NCBI GenBank assembly: GCA_023955635.1
Contig: JAMXHR010000018.1
Span: 16,309 to 80,308, forward strand
Direction: 5' to 3'
From: Methanosarcina sp. ERenArc_MAG2
Lineage (GTDB): Archaea > Halobacteriota > Methanosarcinia > Methanosarcinales > Methanosarcinaceae
Length of the DNA stretch: 64,000 nucleotides
Shown piece after piece: positions 1 to 10,008 of this stretch; position 1 is the stretch's first letter, and every line of letters starts with the position of its first letter. The notes below the pieces were generated by a model, which worked only from the letters and a program-made list of their open reading frames with translations, did not search any database and was not told the origin of the DNA. Both the position numbers and the translations under genes were made by a program.

Positions 1-499
1 ATCCGTTTTTTCAGAAAGCGGGCAGCATTCCTTGCAGCTATTTCTGCCTGGTTGGGCTGTGCAACATCCTGGAAAATCAGGTCCACAGGTTCAACCAGAT
101 GGGAATAACTGTCCGGCCTTCCTGCATCAGCCAGAATTGGGTGGACATTTTTCCTTCTTGATGCAAGCCCTATCAGATCTCTCATACTTCGGGGGCAAAT
201 TCAACTGCATAGACGGCACCTTCTGAGACGATATCGGATACATGGCTGACAGTTGTGCCTGAAGCCGCTCCAAGGTAAAGAACTTTAGAATCTTCCTTAA
301 GGGGGATATCGAATTTTTTGAGAACCATAGCTCCAAGCTTGCTCCGGCGAGGGTCCCATATACGGTACTCAATTCCCTCAACCGGGATCAGCTTTTCTCC
401 ATAAACTGCTTTTCCAGGGTCAAGGTTTTTTGTAGCAAGCTGTTTTTTGTCCTTTACAACCTCAAAAATCCCTTCCGACACCTTTTTGACTTCAGGCAT
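1..499 (-). CDS. flpA: Fibrillarin-like rRNA/tRNA 2'-O-methyltransferase (partial, frameshifted)
   Basis: This is the SAM-dependent catalytic subunit of box C/D RNPs, which 2'-O-methylate rRNA and tRNA at guide-RNA-selected sites. The N-terminus at 499 shows the fibrillarin pattern: a beta-rich start, then KVLYLGAASGTTVSHVSD as the SAM-binding loop, then YAVEFAP. The frame breaks at a five-G run (plus strand 191-195). One more G would restore the reading RSMRDLIGLASRR, which continues to the window edge, so the 3' end lies outside. The ATG directly follows the TAA of nop5, with a GAGGAGG ribosome-binding site inside the end of nop5, so the two are translationally linked. The identification is firm. 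Whether the frameshift is real is doubtful. Confidence 0.93.
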
Positions 500-1510
500 T
501 TATTTCCTCCTCTTTTTCTTTAGTTTTGCCCCGCTTTCCTGCTTTTTTTGAGGAGGCCTGGGGTTCAAAGCCTTGATCTGCAGGACTTTTGTTTCAAGCT
601 TTTCTGCAAGAGATATATCTTTTTTCCCGGAATAAAAATCAATGCGTGCAGCAAGAGAAAGCTTTGCTGAAACTGCTCTTGCTATCTTTCCCCTTACCCA
701 CCAGGGCGCGGTATTTATTAAAGGGTGACTATAGATCACGCCGTGCTTCGGAGATGGAGCCCGAGCTCGGAGATGCTTGAAAAGAGCCTTACTGGCTCCT
801 ATAACCTGAATGGTACTGGAGGGGAACACAGCAAGTTTTTCGAGGCTCCCTGCGATACTTATCAACCTTGCCCCGAGCATGGGGCCCGCGATAAGGTTCA
901 GGTTGGGTGCGATCAATTCCATGCTGCTCTGAATATAAGCCTCGATCTGTCTCCTCCTTTCATACAGGCTACAGACGCTTTCTGCAAAACCTTTAAGAAG
1001 CGTTTCATCCGCAGCTTCAAGTTTTGCGCCCATTGAATCCCTGGCTTTTGAATAAAGCGGATCTTCAGAATCAATATTATCACGGGAACCGTATTTTACA
1101 ATAAAAAGTGCAAGGGTTTCTCCGCTTAGCCCGCTTTCGGGAAAATAGCCTCCGTACCATTCAAAAAGTCTTTCTGAAAGGGAGTTTGTCGTTTCATTGA
1201 TGTCGTCCAAGGCTTCCACAGCCTGGATAATTCGCTGGTCAGGAGTTAGAGCTCCTGAGACCTGGAGTTTTGCAGCTTCCAAAGTGACTTCGTGTAATAG
1301 GGAGTAGTATTCCGCAGGGGATTCTACAAAGCCGCATTCGATAGCTGCGGCTTTCAGGTCAAAGCCTTCAGGAGGAAGATTCAACCTGCTGTCCCTTAGA
1401 GAAAGAGAGTACAGGGCAAGCTCCCGGATGCCTTTTGAAATAAGTCTGGATCCTGTTATTTCCCCGACACCGCCTGTCTCAAGGATTCCAAACCAGGTAT
1501 CTACTTTCAA
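500..1510 (-). CDS. nop5: Nop5 (NOP56/NOP58-type) box C/D RNP core protein
   Basis: Nop5 bridges fibrillarin and L7Ae on box C/D guide RNAs. The 336-residue protein has the N-terminal fibrillarin-binding domain, a central coiled coil (about residues 110-200) and a Nop domain. That domain contains IAPNLNLIAGPMLGARLIS, then GSLEKLAVFPSSTIQVIGA, then HGVIYSHPLI and ARAVSAKLSLAARID, which are hallmark RNA-binding segments. The tail is Lys/Arg-rich (KLKKKRRK). The start is a TTG at 1510 directly after the TGA of the upstream gene, with a G-rich ribosome-binding stretch in front. It lies in an operon with flpA, as in most archaea. The C/D guide in the tRNA-Trp intron at 26049-26170 is a predicted client in the same window. 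Confidence 0.95.
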   Translation of the reverse strand: MKVDTWFGILETGGVGEITGSRLISKGIRELALYSLSLRDSRLNLPPEGFDLKAAAIECGFVESPAEYYSLLHEVTLEAAKLQVSGALTPDQRIIQAVEALDDINETTNSLSERLFEWYGGYFPESGLSGETLALFIVKYGSRDNIDSEDPLYSKARDSMGAKLEAADETLLKGFAESVCSLYERRRQIEAYIQSSMELIAPNLNLIAGPMLGARLISIAGSLEKLAVFPSSTIQVIGASKALFKHLRARAPSPKHGVIYSHPLINTAPWWVRGKIARAVSAKLSLAARIDFYSGKKDISLAEKLETKVLQIKALNPRPPQKKQESGAKLKKKRRK

Positions 1511-2472
1511 TCAGGACCCCCCAAAAATGTCCGCACCATGGTTCTTTGCCTTTGTGAGCAATACTTTCCCGCCAAGAGACTCGTCAAGCATGCGCTGGGC
1601 TTCTTGCCGGAGCCTTTTGCCTTCGCCAGCGCTTCCGACAATTCCGTAAACTACCGGCCCGAAAGAACTGATGCCTGCGCCGCTTGCTCCGTTATCTCGC
1701 ATGTACTCCATGATATCCAGAACAGGGCGCGACTGAAGTTCAACTTCTTTCTCTTAAAACCTGTAATCTGGAAGTGGTTAATTGCCCTGCCGAAACTTTC
1801 CAGGTCTTCTTCCACAAGTGCAGGAAGCATCTGCATGAGAATTACATGGCAAATTTCCTGAACTTCGGCAAGGGGAATTGGACAACATTTTTTGAAAATG
1901 TCCACTTCTTCCTCAGCATGAGCTCCTTTACTGTTAGGGATTACGAGGACAATAGGCCAATCAGGAAAATTTCTTCTAAAAAGGACAGGACCGGGAGGTA
2001 CGTGGCTGGCCGCAGAAGGAGAAAATGCACCTTTATCCTTGAACTTGTGTCCACCATCCAGAATGAAACCGCCGTTTTCAAAAGCAGCGACCCCTATTCC
2101 AGAAGTGCCGCCTCTTCCGACAGCAACTGCAAGCTCCCGAACGCTTTTCCCAAGTCCGTAGATTTTATTTACGGCTGCGGCTGTTGACAGTGCAGCCTGG
2201 GTCCCGGAGCCGAGCCCTACGTGATCAGGGAGACTATCGTTAATATGGAGTCTAATTCCTTTTCCTGCCGGGAGCAAAGCTTCTGCAGCTTTTCGCATCC
2301 TGCCTGCGAGAAAAGGATCACCGAAGACTTCGATAGTATCATCTTCAGTTGCAGAAATTTCCAGGCAGGGAGATTCCAGGGCGATTCCTGCTCCCCCATC
2401 GACCCGACCGAGCTCTGCATTGAGATCTATCAGGGTAAGATGTAGTCTGGATGGAGACACTACTTTAATCAT
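1511..2472 (-). CDS. mptG: Beta-ribofuranosylaminobenzene 5'-phosphate synthase (frameshifted)
   Basis: This enzyme condenses p-aminobenzoate (or a derivative) with PRPP and releases CO2, the committed step of tetrahydromethanopterin synthesis. It has the GHMP-kinase-like fold of the family: the start SPSRLHLTLIDLN, then GRVDGGAGIALE, then the glycine-rich loop DHVGLGSGTQAALSTA, then GRGGTSGIGVAAFENGGF. The frame breaks near 1747, where one extra C on the plus strand would join ITGFKRK to EVELQSRPVLDIMEYM. The second frame then runs to 1511 and ends GADIFGGS. I chose the ATG at 2472, giving the family-typical MIKVVSPSRLHL; an ATG at 2490 is also possible. The TGA abuts the nop5 start, suggesting co-transcription. 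Confidence 0.88.
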
Positions 2473-2506
2473 GTTTATCTGTATCCTCATTACCTATTCA
2501 TAAAGC

Positions 2507-3408
2507 TTAGGAGTCAAACTTCCATTTACCCCTAAGTTTTTCCTTAATAATAGAATAAGTAAAAGATACAGTTTTCCTGTTAAATATAAATTTAATGACT
2601 GGAAAAATCATAGAATATATCTTTACACGTATCTCCGCATTTCCTTGGAAGTCCAGCATTGGATTCATGAACACTGGATTAATGGAAAAATTGCAGTGCC
2701 TGCACCGGCTGTAGGCCAATCCCGTAATAGCATGAAAAAATCCACAAAGAATGCCCGTATCTGCCGGATCGGAAAGGCCAAAAGTCACGTAAGATTCCAG
2801 GCGTTTAATTTTTATTCCATTTAGCAAATCGGAAAATAGACAAAATAAAGGTTTTCTGAGAGATTTAAATGCTTCCAGGCCCCAGTGAAGCTTTTCTCTG
2901 GTAGTCATTCCCTCTTTTGCTTTTTCTTCACTTTCGGTCCTTATTTTCTTTTTTCCTCGTATTTTAGCAATTATTCCTGTTTTTTCTTTATTCTCACTTA
3001 CATCGATTGTTTTTTCTTTATTCTCACTTACATCGATTGTTTTTTCTTCCGGTTTTTTTCTTCAACCTCTTTTCTTCTTTCCACTTCAATTTTACCCTGT
3101 GTTTTTACAATGTCTTCTGTACTTTTTTGAGTTCCTCCTATGCCTGTTTCACTTTGCTTATCTTTTACTCTTCTTTCCTTTTTTTCCTCTGTCGATCCTT
3201 CGGAAAGGTTCACTTTTGTCTCAGTTTCTCCGACTAAAAAAGTATGGGAAAAAAGCAACCATTTTACAGTAAATACGCCTCTGAATTCTTTCTTTTCTTC
3301 CAGACTGAGAACTTTAAGCTTGAAAGTAAAGCCTATTGCCGTAAAAAGTATGAATAAAATCAATAGAAAAACTAGCAGGAAAAGATAGATGGTCAGCATA
3401 TTAAACAA
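2507..3408 (-). CDS. DUF2953 membrane-anchored protein (YtfI-like, frameshifted)
   Basis: The protein starts with one hydrophobic helix (MFNMLTIYLFLLVFLLILFI), then a beta-type segment with LEEKKEFRGVFTVKWLLFSH, a long Lys/Glu-rich linker, and a C-terminal part containing LDFQGNAEIRVKIYSMIFPV. This is the DUF2953 layout. Two frames must be joined at a seven-T run (3053-3059); eight would restore one reading. The linker carries an exact in-frame 30-bp duplication (2981-3040) encoding TIDVSENKEK twice. It lies upstream of a GerW/YtfJ-family gene, mirroring the ytfI-ytfJ pair of endospore-forming bacteria. Its function in archaea is unknown. The pairing supports the family call. Confidence 0.72.
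2981..3040. repeat. 30-bp direct tandem duplication inside the DUF2953 gene
   Basis: Two identical 30-bp units at 2981-3010 and 3011-3040, followed by eight bases of a third. On the minus strand each unit encodes the decapeptide TIDVSENKEK in the charged linker, so the repeat preserves frame. It looks like slippage in low-complexity coding sequence. Confidence 0.9.
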
Positions 3409-3507
3409 ATTCTGGAAAAAAGGACAGTGATGACTATCCTGAAAATCCAGACCTCTGAGTTCCGGTTCCTGGAAAAATCCTTTAAAAGGGTTTAAATTCC
3501 AGAAAAT

Positions 3508-3954
3508 TTAGTGGAAGCATCCTCCTTTTTCGACCTTGACCTCTGTTTCTTCGAGTATTTCTTTTTCCTGCAATTTACTTTCTTCTTTGTTTTTGCTTCT
3601 CATGCCTTTGAGCTTGTCCATAACCTCAGGCACAAGATCAGAAATTGAATTGAGAATTGACCCGGTATCGTTCCTTTCAGAGATCCGGAAGATTCTGGCT
3701 TCCTCTTCAGAAAGCATAATGAATGCAACAGGCTCGATTTTCGCACCAGCCCCACCACCTCCTCCATACCCTGATTCCGTGTCCTTCTTGCCTTCCCCAC
3801 CGCCTGCTCCGAAACCCATAGTAATCCTTGAAATTGGAATAATTGTTTTTCCGGCAGCAGTAATAGGCTCTCCAACCACGGTTTTGGTAGTCGCGATTTT
3901 CTCAAGTTCACCTGCAATTTCTTTGATAGTGGATTCTACACCCATCTTATCCAT
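3508..3954 (-). CDS. GerW/YtfJ family sporulation-protein homologue
   Basis: This 148-residue protein matches the GerW (YtfJ) family: an N-terminal helix, then TKTVVGEPITAAGKTIIPIS, then the glycine-rich GFGAGGGEG...GYGGGGGAGAKIEPVAFIML, and a charged C-terminus. In Bacillus the family is linked to spore germination and pairs with YtfI. Methanosarcina does not form spores, so the role here must differ, perhaps envelope- or membrane-associated. An alternative ATG at 3945 is possible. It is transcribed towards the DUF2953 gene with about 100 bp between them. The tail ends EVKVEKGGCFH; the Cys/His pair there is unexplained. Confidence 0.8.
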   Translation of the reverse strand: MDKMGVESTIKEIAGELEKIATTKTVVGEPITAAGKTIIPISRITMGFGAGGGEGKKDTESGYGGGGGAGAKIEPVAFIMLSEEEARIFRISERNDTGSILNSISDLVPEVMDKLKGMRSKNKEESKLQEKEILEETEVKVEKGGCFH

Positions 3955-3978
3955 CCCCGATTTGGTATATCATTTAGT

Positions 3979-4058
3979 TATAAGGATAATGTTGTTTCGT
4001 CTATAAGGATAATGCTGTTTCGTTTATAAGGATGATGCTGTTTCGTCTATAAGGATGA
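3979..4058. repeat. 23-bp tandem repeat, about 3.5 copies
   Basis: Units beginning TATAAGGAT(A/G)ATG(T/C)TGTTTCGTC start at 3979, 4002 and 4025, and a partial copy starts at 4048. Copies differ by one or two bases. The array lies in the spacer between the GerW-like gene and the decayed beta-helix copy. There are no unique spacers, so it is not a CRISPR. Confidence 0.85.
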
Positions 4059-4104
4059 TAAAGGTTTTTATCACTTTTTTTCACTCTAATTTGATGTATT
4101 ACCG

Positions 4105-4482
4105 TAGTTGCAACTGAGCTTATTGCACATAATGGTGAGTCGCTACACGTGGCAATGAACACATTAATGTCAGGAGATACAATTATTGTAGAGCCTGGCA
4201 TCTATGCTGAGAATATTGTAATAAATAATGATAATCTCGTAATCAGTCTGAATAATAGAATCATGATGATACGGTTGTGCAGGAATCCCGAGGCTTTTGA
4301 ATTTATGCGAACAACGTAACTATTAAGGATTTTAGCAAAGAGATGCCGATGCCTCCGATGCAATTGTTATCAGTGATTAGACAACTAATTGCAGGATTGA
4401 GAATCATAGATTATCAATTGCCATAATTGTGGTAAGACAGATCTAACCGTATTTGGAAACATAGTAAGTAATAATGAAACTC
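4105..4482 (+). pseudogene. Decayed copy of the downstream beta-helix protein gene
   Basis: The stretch is clearly homologous at DNA level to about 4786-5160 of the intact downstream gene. It shares, for example, the segment encoding TIIVEPG, the region for NDDTVVQ and the one for DAIVISD. It carries many indels and stop codons and has neither signal peptide nor C-terminus. It represents a tandem duplication of the secreted beta-helix gene in which the upstream copy has decayed. No other gene was seen between 4483 and 4654. Confidence 0.75.
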
Positions 4483-4654
4483 TGGATTTTCATTAGCTAA
4501 GTTTATATAATGGAAGAAATGTTGGAAATATATATCAATATTATTATTCTAAAAACTCCGGTTTAAAACGTTTTTATCCATTAAACTAACTTCATAATCT
4601 AACTGATAAATGAATTTGAATCAACGGCGAAAGTTCTGGTAATCAATTAAATAG

Positions 4655-4702
4655 AATATACTTTACTGAAAATATACTTTACTGAAAATATACTTTACTG
4701 GG
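4655..4702. repeat. Three 16-bp tandem units abutting a start codon
   Basis: Units AATATACTTTACTGAA at 4655-4670 and 4671-4686, and a third ending GGG at 4687-4702, run directly into the ATG at 4703. The array occupies the place where a ribosome-binding site would be expected, and no clear Shine-Dalgarno is visible. Confidence 0.85.
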
Positions 4703-5899
4703 ATGTTTGTTATGTGGCGAATAAAAAGGACAATATTTATTTTATTTGCAGTAGTTTTTTCACTTCAAGCGATTGCAAGTATTAGCGCAATTGCAACTGA
4801 TCTTATTGTACATAACGATGAGTCAATACAGGCGGCAGTGGACAAAGCAAAGCCAGGTGATACCATAATTGTAGAGCCTGGCAACTATACTGAGAATATT
4901 GAAATAAATACTGATAATCTTGTAATCATGTCCAGGTCAGAGAATCCTGATGATACGGTTGTGCAGGGCTCCGGAGGTTTTAGAATTTATGCGAACAATG
5001 TCACTATTAAGGGTTTTAGCATAAAAGGTACCAATGACTCCGATGCAATTGTTATCAGCGATTGGATGGGTAATTGCACGATTGAGAATAATAAATTATC
5101 AAATTGTCAGAATGGTGTTGAGATAGGTCTAACCGGATTTGGAAATAGAGTAAGTAATAATGAAATCAGGGAATGTAAGGAAGGAATCGGGCTCGCAGAC
5201 TGCCAGAAAACTACGATAAAAGATAATTATATCTCACACTGTAATAAGGGAATTGTAATGTCCGATTCCCTCATTAATACAATTGAAAATAATACGATTA
5301 TAAAAAGTGATTTAGGTGTCGTTTTTGGTGGGATCTCTGATGAAAACACTGTAGTTAATAATAAAATAACCTTGAACAATCGGGGTCTTGATTTAAGTGC
5401 AGGTGGCCATCAAAATCGGATTTATAATAATGATTTCAATAATACAGTAAATGTGAACTTTGGAGATTGTGCTGAATCGAATAACTGGAACACCACCAGA
5501 ACTGCCGGAAAAAATATCATAAACGGCTCTTCTATAGGTGGAAACTGCTGGGCTACACCTGCAGGAGATGGATTTGCCCAGACTCATTTCGATGTAAGTG
5601 GTTGTGGTATAGCCAATGAACCCTGTTCTCTCTATGAGAAAAATTGTGACTATTTACCTCTTGTAACTTCTACCACAAACTGTACAGCTTCAAAACCTGC
5701 CGCAATAACTGTTGAGCAAGTTATCGAAGCTAATGAAAGTACCGGAAATATCAGTGTCGGGAATAATGCAACCTGTGGAGACAATGAAAGTACAGGTGAA
5801 GACACGAACTGAAAAGCGTGAACGTTCTGGGTTTGAGGTAGTTGCTAGATTGCGTGCCTGCTTGTTCTTTTAGGGTATAAGAGAACGTGGAAAGATTAA
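4703..5899 (+). CDS. Secreted NosD-like parallel beta-helix protein (C-terminus frameshifted)
   Basis: A signal peptide (hydrophobic FILFAVVFSLQAIASISAIA) is followed by IQAAVDKAKPGDTIIVEPG, the classic opening of NosD/CASH-type right-handed beta-helix proteins. Repeated IENN, VSNNEI and ENNTI rungs fill residues 80-260. The open frame stops at 5812. Two shifts further on, the downstream bases encode SGFEVVA, then IACLLVLLGYKRTWKD with TAA at 5897-5899. This is the hydrophobic, positively ended surface anchor common on Methanosarcina exported proteins. The C-terminus therefore seems broken rather than absent. The changes here are not a simple homopolymer loss, so real decay is possible. Probably a cell-surface glycan-binding or structural protein. 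Confidence 0.8.
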
Positions 5900-6404
5900 C
5901 GGAAAACAAGCAGAAGGCAATAAAAAAGCTGACGTAAAGTTTTGACGTCGAAAAAAATAGTCGGTGAAGGTTTCATCCCTTCATTTTATTTTTTTAATAG
6001 GTTTTTCTCATTGTTTTCTACTCACTTTTCAAACTTCGTCTCTCAGCTCCGGAACATCTGTTGCTGTTGACCTCTTTTAAAGTCTATAACATAGTTTCTG
6101 TTTAGAGAATAAATACAGTTTGCATTTATCTTTATCCGGTCTTTATTTCAGTCGAATACCTCGCAGCTTACTGCGGGGTGCGCCAGCGCAACTTTGATTT
6201 TTTGTATTTTTAAGATCAACACTAAATAGCTATCATGGAACGAGATTCGGTATCTGGTTTAGTAGCTCTGGGAAATTAAAGTAAAAATACAAAAGTAAAA
6301 ATTTGAGGTAAATTCATAGGCTTTTTTCTGCCAGTTTTTACTTTTTGTCCCTTATTTTGGATGCCAATCCAAAAATATTGTAAATATGGATATTTATCAG
6401 TTTT
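5900..6404. other. Intergenic spacer without recognised gene
   Basis: About 500 bp between the convergent beta-helix and hydrolase genes. It is AT-rich apart from a short GC-richer patch near 6160-6195. I see no coding pattern, tRNA or clear repeat. Confidence 0.5.
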
Positions 6405-7082
6405 TTATCTTCCCTCTAATAGATATATTTTAAACCAGTCTCCGGCTAAACGAGCAACTTCTTCTAACGCTCCCTGCTCTTCAAAAAGATGAGTAGCGCC
6501 CGGAACAATCTCTAATTTTTTCTCAAGTGCCCCCGTCTTGTCTAAAGCCCACTGGTTCAGATCGATCACCTGGGTGTCTTTTCCACCTACAATAAACAAT
6601 GTCGGTGCCTTTACATACATCAATGCACTTTCAGCAAGGTCAGGCCGTCCTCCTCTGGAGACCACTGCTTTTACGATATCAGAATATTCTCTTGCAGCTA
6701 TGAGTGCGGCTGCAGCACCTGTACTGGCTCCAAAGTAACCAAGATTAAGCTTTTTAGTATCCGGCCTATCTAAAAGCCATCTTGTTGTATCAATAAGCCT
6801 TTTTGAAAGCATATCAATATCAAAACGGAGCTCGCGCGTTATCATATCGATCCTTTCTTCTTCCACTGTCAGGAGATCAAATAAAAGGGTTGCAAGCCCA
6901 TTTCTCTGAAGTTCCTGTGCAACGTACTGGTTGCGTGGGCTATGACGGCTGCTTCCGCTTCCGTGCACAAAAACGACAATTCCCCTCGCTCCCGCAGGAA
7001 TATCCAGTTTTCCATCAAGATAGATTGAGCCAATTGGAATGTGGACCTCGGCATTTCTTTCAGTATTCGATAATTCGGCCAT
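6405..7082 (-). CDS. Dienelactone hydrolase-like alpha/beta hydrolase
   Basis: The 225-residue protein has the alpha/beta-hydrolase fold: VVFVHGSGSSRHSPRNQ (oxyanion region), the nucleophile elbow GYFGASTGAAAAL (Ser in GASTG), the acid in FIVGGKDTQVIDL and the catalytic His in GATHLFEE. No signal peptide, so it is cytoplasmic. Its substrate is unknown. The next gene upstream encodes a phosphoribosyltransferase. In many prokaryotes these two families are adjacent or fused, which suggests a shared but uncharacterised pathway. Confidence 0.88.
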   Translation of the reverse strand: MAELSNTERNAEVHIPIGSIYLDGKLDIPAGARGIVVFVHGSGSSRHSPRNQYVAQELQRNGLATLLFDLLTVEEERIDMITRELRFDIDMLSKRLIDTTRWLLDRPDTKKLNLGYFGASTGAAAALIAAREYSDIVKAVVSRGGRPDLAESALMYVKAPTLFIVGGKDTQVIDLNQWALDKTGALEKKLEIVPGATHLFEEQGALEEVARLAGDWFKIYLLEGR

Positions 7083-7152
7083 ATTAACCCCCCAAAAAGA
7101 CTTTATTATAACTCACAGGTCTGCAAATGGGTAGACATCAGGCTTTTCTGAC

Positions 7153-7823
7153 TTATTTCGCCGGAAGGCTCCTTGCCTTATCCAGTAGTTCACAGACTTC
7201 TTCGTCGGCAGTTTGATTGAAATTCTCATACCAGGCTCCTACCCCATAGAAAGGTTCAGGTGTAGCAACACATATTACTTCATCGACCTTTTTTCAAAGA
7301 ACCTGCATGTATCAGGTGCAGCCGTAGGAACTGCAACCACTATTTTAGCCGGGTTTTTAGTTTTAAGGGCAGCAGCTGCTGCACGCATTGTTGCACCTGT
7401 CGCAAGTCCGTCATCTATCAAAAGTATAGTCGAACCGCTGATCTCCGGCTTGGGCCTATCTCCACGATAAGTGCGTTCCCTGCGTTTAATTTCACTAAGC
7501 TCATTCGCAGCTACCGAATCAATTACCTGTTCAGATATGTGAAAAGACCTGATCACATCATCATTCAGCACGCGGATATTGTCAGAGGCAATCGCTCCCA
7601 TTGCCAGTTCTTCATTTCCTGGCACTCCTAACTTTCGCACTATAAAAACATCCATTTTTACATTCAGTTCCTTTGCAACTTCAAAAGCCACCGGAACTCC
7701 ACCACGTGGAAGAGCCAGTATAAGTACATCCGGACGGTTTGCATACTTTGAAAGTTCTTTTGCCAGCTTTCTTCCTGCATCTACTCTATCTTTAAAAAGT
7801 GCCATTAGTCCCTTCAACCCCAT
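7153..7823 (-). CDS. Phosphoribosyltransferase family protein (frameshifted)
   Basis: A type I PRTase: after FKDRVDAGRKLAKEL and LILALPRGGVPVAFEVA comes the PRPP-binding motif TILLIDDGLATGATM. The frame breaks in a six-base homopolymer (plus strand T6, 7289-7294). Adding one base continues the reading as KKVDEVICVATPEPFYGVG...DEEVCELLDKARSLPAK to TAA at 7153, the family's usual C-terminus. It is probably in an operon with the alpha/beta hydrolase downstream. The accepted base or nucleoside substrate cannot be read from sequence. Confidence 0.85.
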
Positions 7824-7885
7824 ATTGAACTGAATTAATTGGTAAGATAAGCTATGTTAATTTTATAATATCTCTTTTCAAAGCC

Positions 7886-7891
7886 TTAAAT
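7886..7891. repeat. Left target-site duplication TTAAAT of the IS1634-type element
   Basis: TTAAAT immediately outside the left inverted repeat is matched exactly by TTAAAT at 9610-9615 outside the right one. Confidence 0.85.
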
Positions 7892-9609
7892 CCTAGATTC
7901 GGCAGGTAAACATATAGATTAATATAATTAATTTTATATCTCTTTCCTGGTCTTCCCATGGCAGAGATAAACAGCAGTAGAAGAATTGAATCCTCCTTAA
8001 AACGCACAAAGTTCTTAGGTCACCTTGGGCTTGTCGCTGGAGTTTTCAGAGAACTTGAAGTTGACAAACTGATCGATGAGAAACTCCCAAAGGAAAGGGA
8101 TCATAATGTCCCTCACTCAGTCTGCATCCTTGCCATGGTAATCAATGGTCTTGGTTTTATAGGGCAACGTTTGTACCTGTTTCCTAATTTTTTCAAAAAC
8201 GTTTCTACGGAAAGGCTCTTTGGAGACGGTGTAACAAGAGAAGACCTGAATCAATACGCTATCGGAGAGACTCTTGATAGAATCGTAAAATATGGCCCTA
8301 CAAAACTGTTTACGGAAATTACTCTTCATATTATGAATCGTCTACCTATTCCTGTCCATTGTTTACACGCTGACACTACAAGTGTCAGCGTTTATGGGGA
8401 TTATGATGACGAAGAAACTGAGTCTATTGATATTACTTTTGGAATTCCCAAAAACGGAAGATGGGATCTCAAACAATTTGTACTAAGCTTGATTGTTAAT
8501 CAGCATGGGATACCTCTTTTTATGAATACTCATTCAGGAAATGCTTCAGACAAAAACACAATTCTGGAAGCAATCAAGTCTCTCAAATCTGTTTTAATAC
8601 CTGAAAGCAAAGTGTACTATGTCGCTGATAGTTCCTTTTACACAGATAATAATCTCAAGAACATGGGAAAGACATTCTGGATCAGTCGCGTTCCTGCAAC
8701 AATTAATGAGGCAAAGGAGTTGCTAACTGCAAATTTGAACCTGAAAATGCTGAAAAGCGATGATAGATACTCGTTTTATCAAACTTTTGTGGAATATGGT
8801 GGAGTCAAACAAAAGTGGGTTTTGTTGCTTTCTCACAAGATGAAAGAGAAGAGAGAGGGAACTCTCGGAAAAAAGATTGAAAAAGAGCTTGAAAAAGCAG
8901 AAAAGGCTTTTAAAAAGCTGAAAGGAGAGGACTTTTTCTGCGAAGAGGATGCATTAAAAGCTGCGGAGAAATGGATTCAAGAATTCCCGTCTATTGTGTT
9001 TGAAAAAGTAGATTTGAAAGCTATTAAGAAACGTGAAGAAGGTAAAAGAGGCAGAATTTCAAAAGATGAGAAATTAAATACTTATTACAGGATTGATGGC
9101 AGCATAAAGGTTAATAACGCTTTTGTTTTGAAAGAAATGGAGAAAATGGGACTTTTCATTCTTGCAAGTAATGATATTAGTATTTCTCCTGAAGAGATGC
9201 TAAAGTATTACAAAGGACAGGATAACGTAGAAAAAGGATTCAGATTCTTGAAAAGTGACACATTTAGCGTATCAAAAGTTTACCTCAAGAATAAAGCAAG
9301 AATAGAAGCAGTGACCATGATAATGGTTCTCTGCTTAATGATTTATTCAATAGCAGAATGGAAGTTGAGGACAAAATTAGAGGAACAAAATGAAACGGTT
9401 CCAGATCAAAAAGGAAACCAACAAAAAGACCTACAATGAGATGGATATTTTTCAATTTCCAGGGGATTACAGAACTTATAACTCAAAAAGAAGAGAAAAT
9501 AGAGTCAGAAATATTGAATATGGAAGAGATTCACTGGAAGATATTGAGTCTCATGGGGGAGAAATATGAAAATATATATCTCTAATTACGTTAACCTGCC
9601 GAATCTAGG
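7892..9609 (+). mobile_element. Complete IS1634-family insertion sequence (1718 bp)
   Basis: Terminal inverted repeats CCTAGATTCGGCAGGTAA (7892-7909) and its complement (9591-9609) bound one transposase gene, and a perfect 6-bp target duplication (TTAAAT) flanks the element. The perfect duplication points to a recent, undisturbed insertion. A solo copy of the left end lies at 53874-53919. Confidence 0.88.
7958..9586 (+). CDS. IS1634-family transposase (frameshifted near the C-terminus)
   Basis: The long DDE transposase of an IS4-like (IS1634) element contains FLGHLGLVAGVF near the start, then CLHADTTSVSVYGDY (first catalytic Asp), then YYVADSSFYTDNNL (second Asp), a Lys/Glu-rich insertion and YYKGQDNVEKGFRFLKSD (catalytic Glu region). 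The frame ends early at 9439. One extra A in the A3 at 9415-9417 continues it as KPTKRPTMRWIFFNFQG...HWKILSLMGEKYENIYL to 9586, the normal family C-terminus. Whether the copy is active depends on that base being an undercall. Confidence 0.85.
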
Positions 9610-9644
9610 TTAAATGTATAGATTATTAATTTAAATTTAAACTA

Positions 9645-10008
9645 TTATATTACTTTTTTAATTTCCAGTACCCCCACATCCGCAATTACAGACTGCTCTT
9701 CCTGAGAAGTATAGCGGTCTTTCATATCAAAGAACCCTTTTTTCAAACCGACTGACAAAATCTTCGAAACCGCTTTCACTGGAAGGTTTTTCATATCTTT
9801 TCATGAATCTTCCGGCTGCGTCAGACGTTGTAAATACAATGCTCGTGCTGTTTACAATTAACTCCTGTACCTGCATTTCCTGGACTACAAGCTCCCCTTA
9901 CGTTTTATGAATTATCTTTGCATCGTCTGAGCCTTCAGGCTCTATCTCAACGCACCCGGATGCGAAAGTTACCAAAATTATGAACAGTATGGAAATTACT
10001 TTATTAAT
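9645..10008 (-). pseudogene. Broken small lipoprotein gene
   Basis: Reading from 10008, the frame gives INKVISILFIILVTFASGC, a lipoprotein signal with a lipobox cysteine. An in-frame TAA follows after AKIIHKT. The reading resumes as GELVVQEMQVQELIVNST and VFTTSDAAGRFMKRYEKP, and ends GFFDMKDRYTSQEEQSV...EIKKVI after a one-base shift in T6 (9738-9743). The first codon is ATT, six bases after a good GGAGAGG ribosome-binding site, so an ATG may have been lost. Lost start, nonsense codon and shift together suggest a real pseudogene. The family was not recognised. The IS1634 element lies 36 bp downstream of its end. Confidence 0.65.

Noticed and set aside
3979..4058. 23-bp repeats as a CRISPR array
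   Set aside because: Units are contiguous with no unique spacers; no cas genes in the window.
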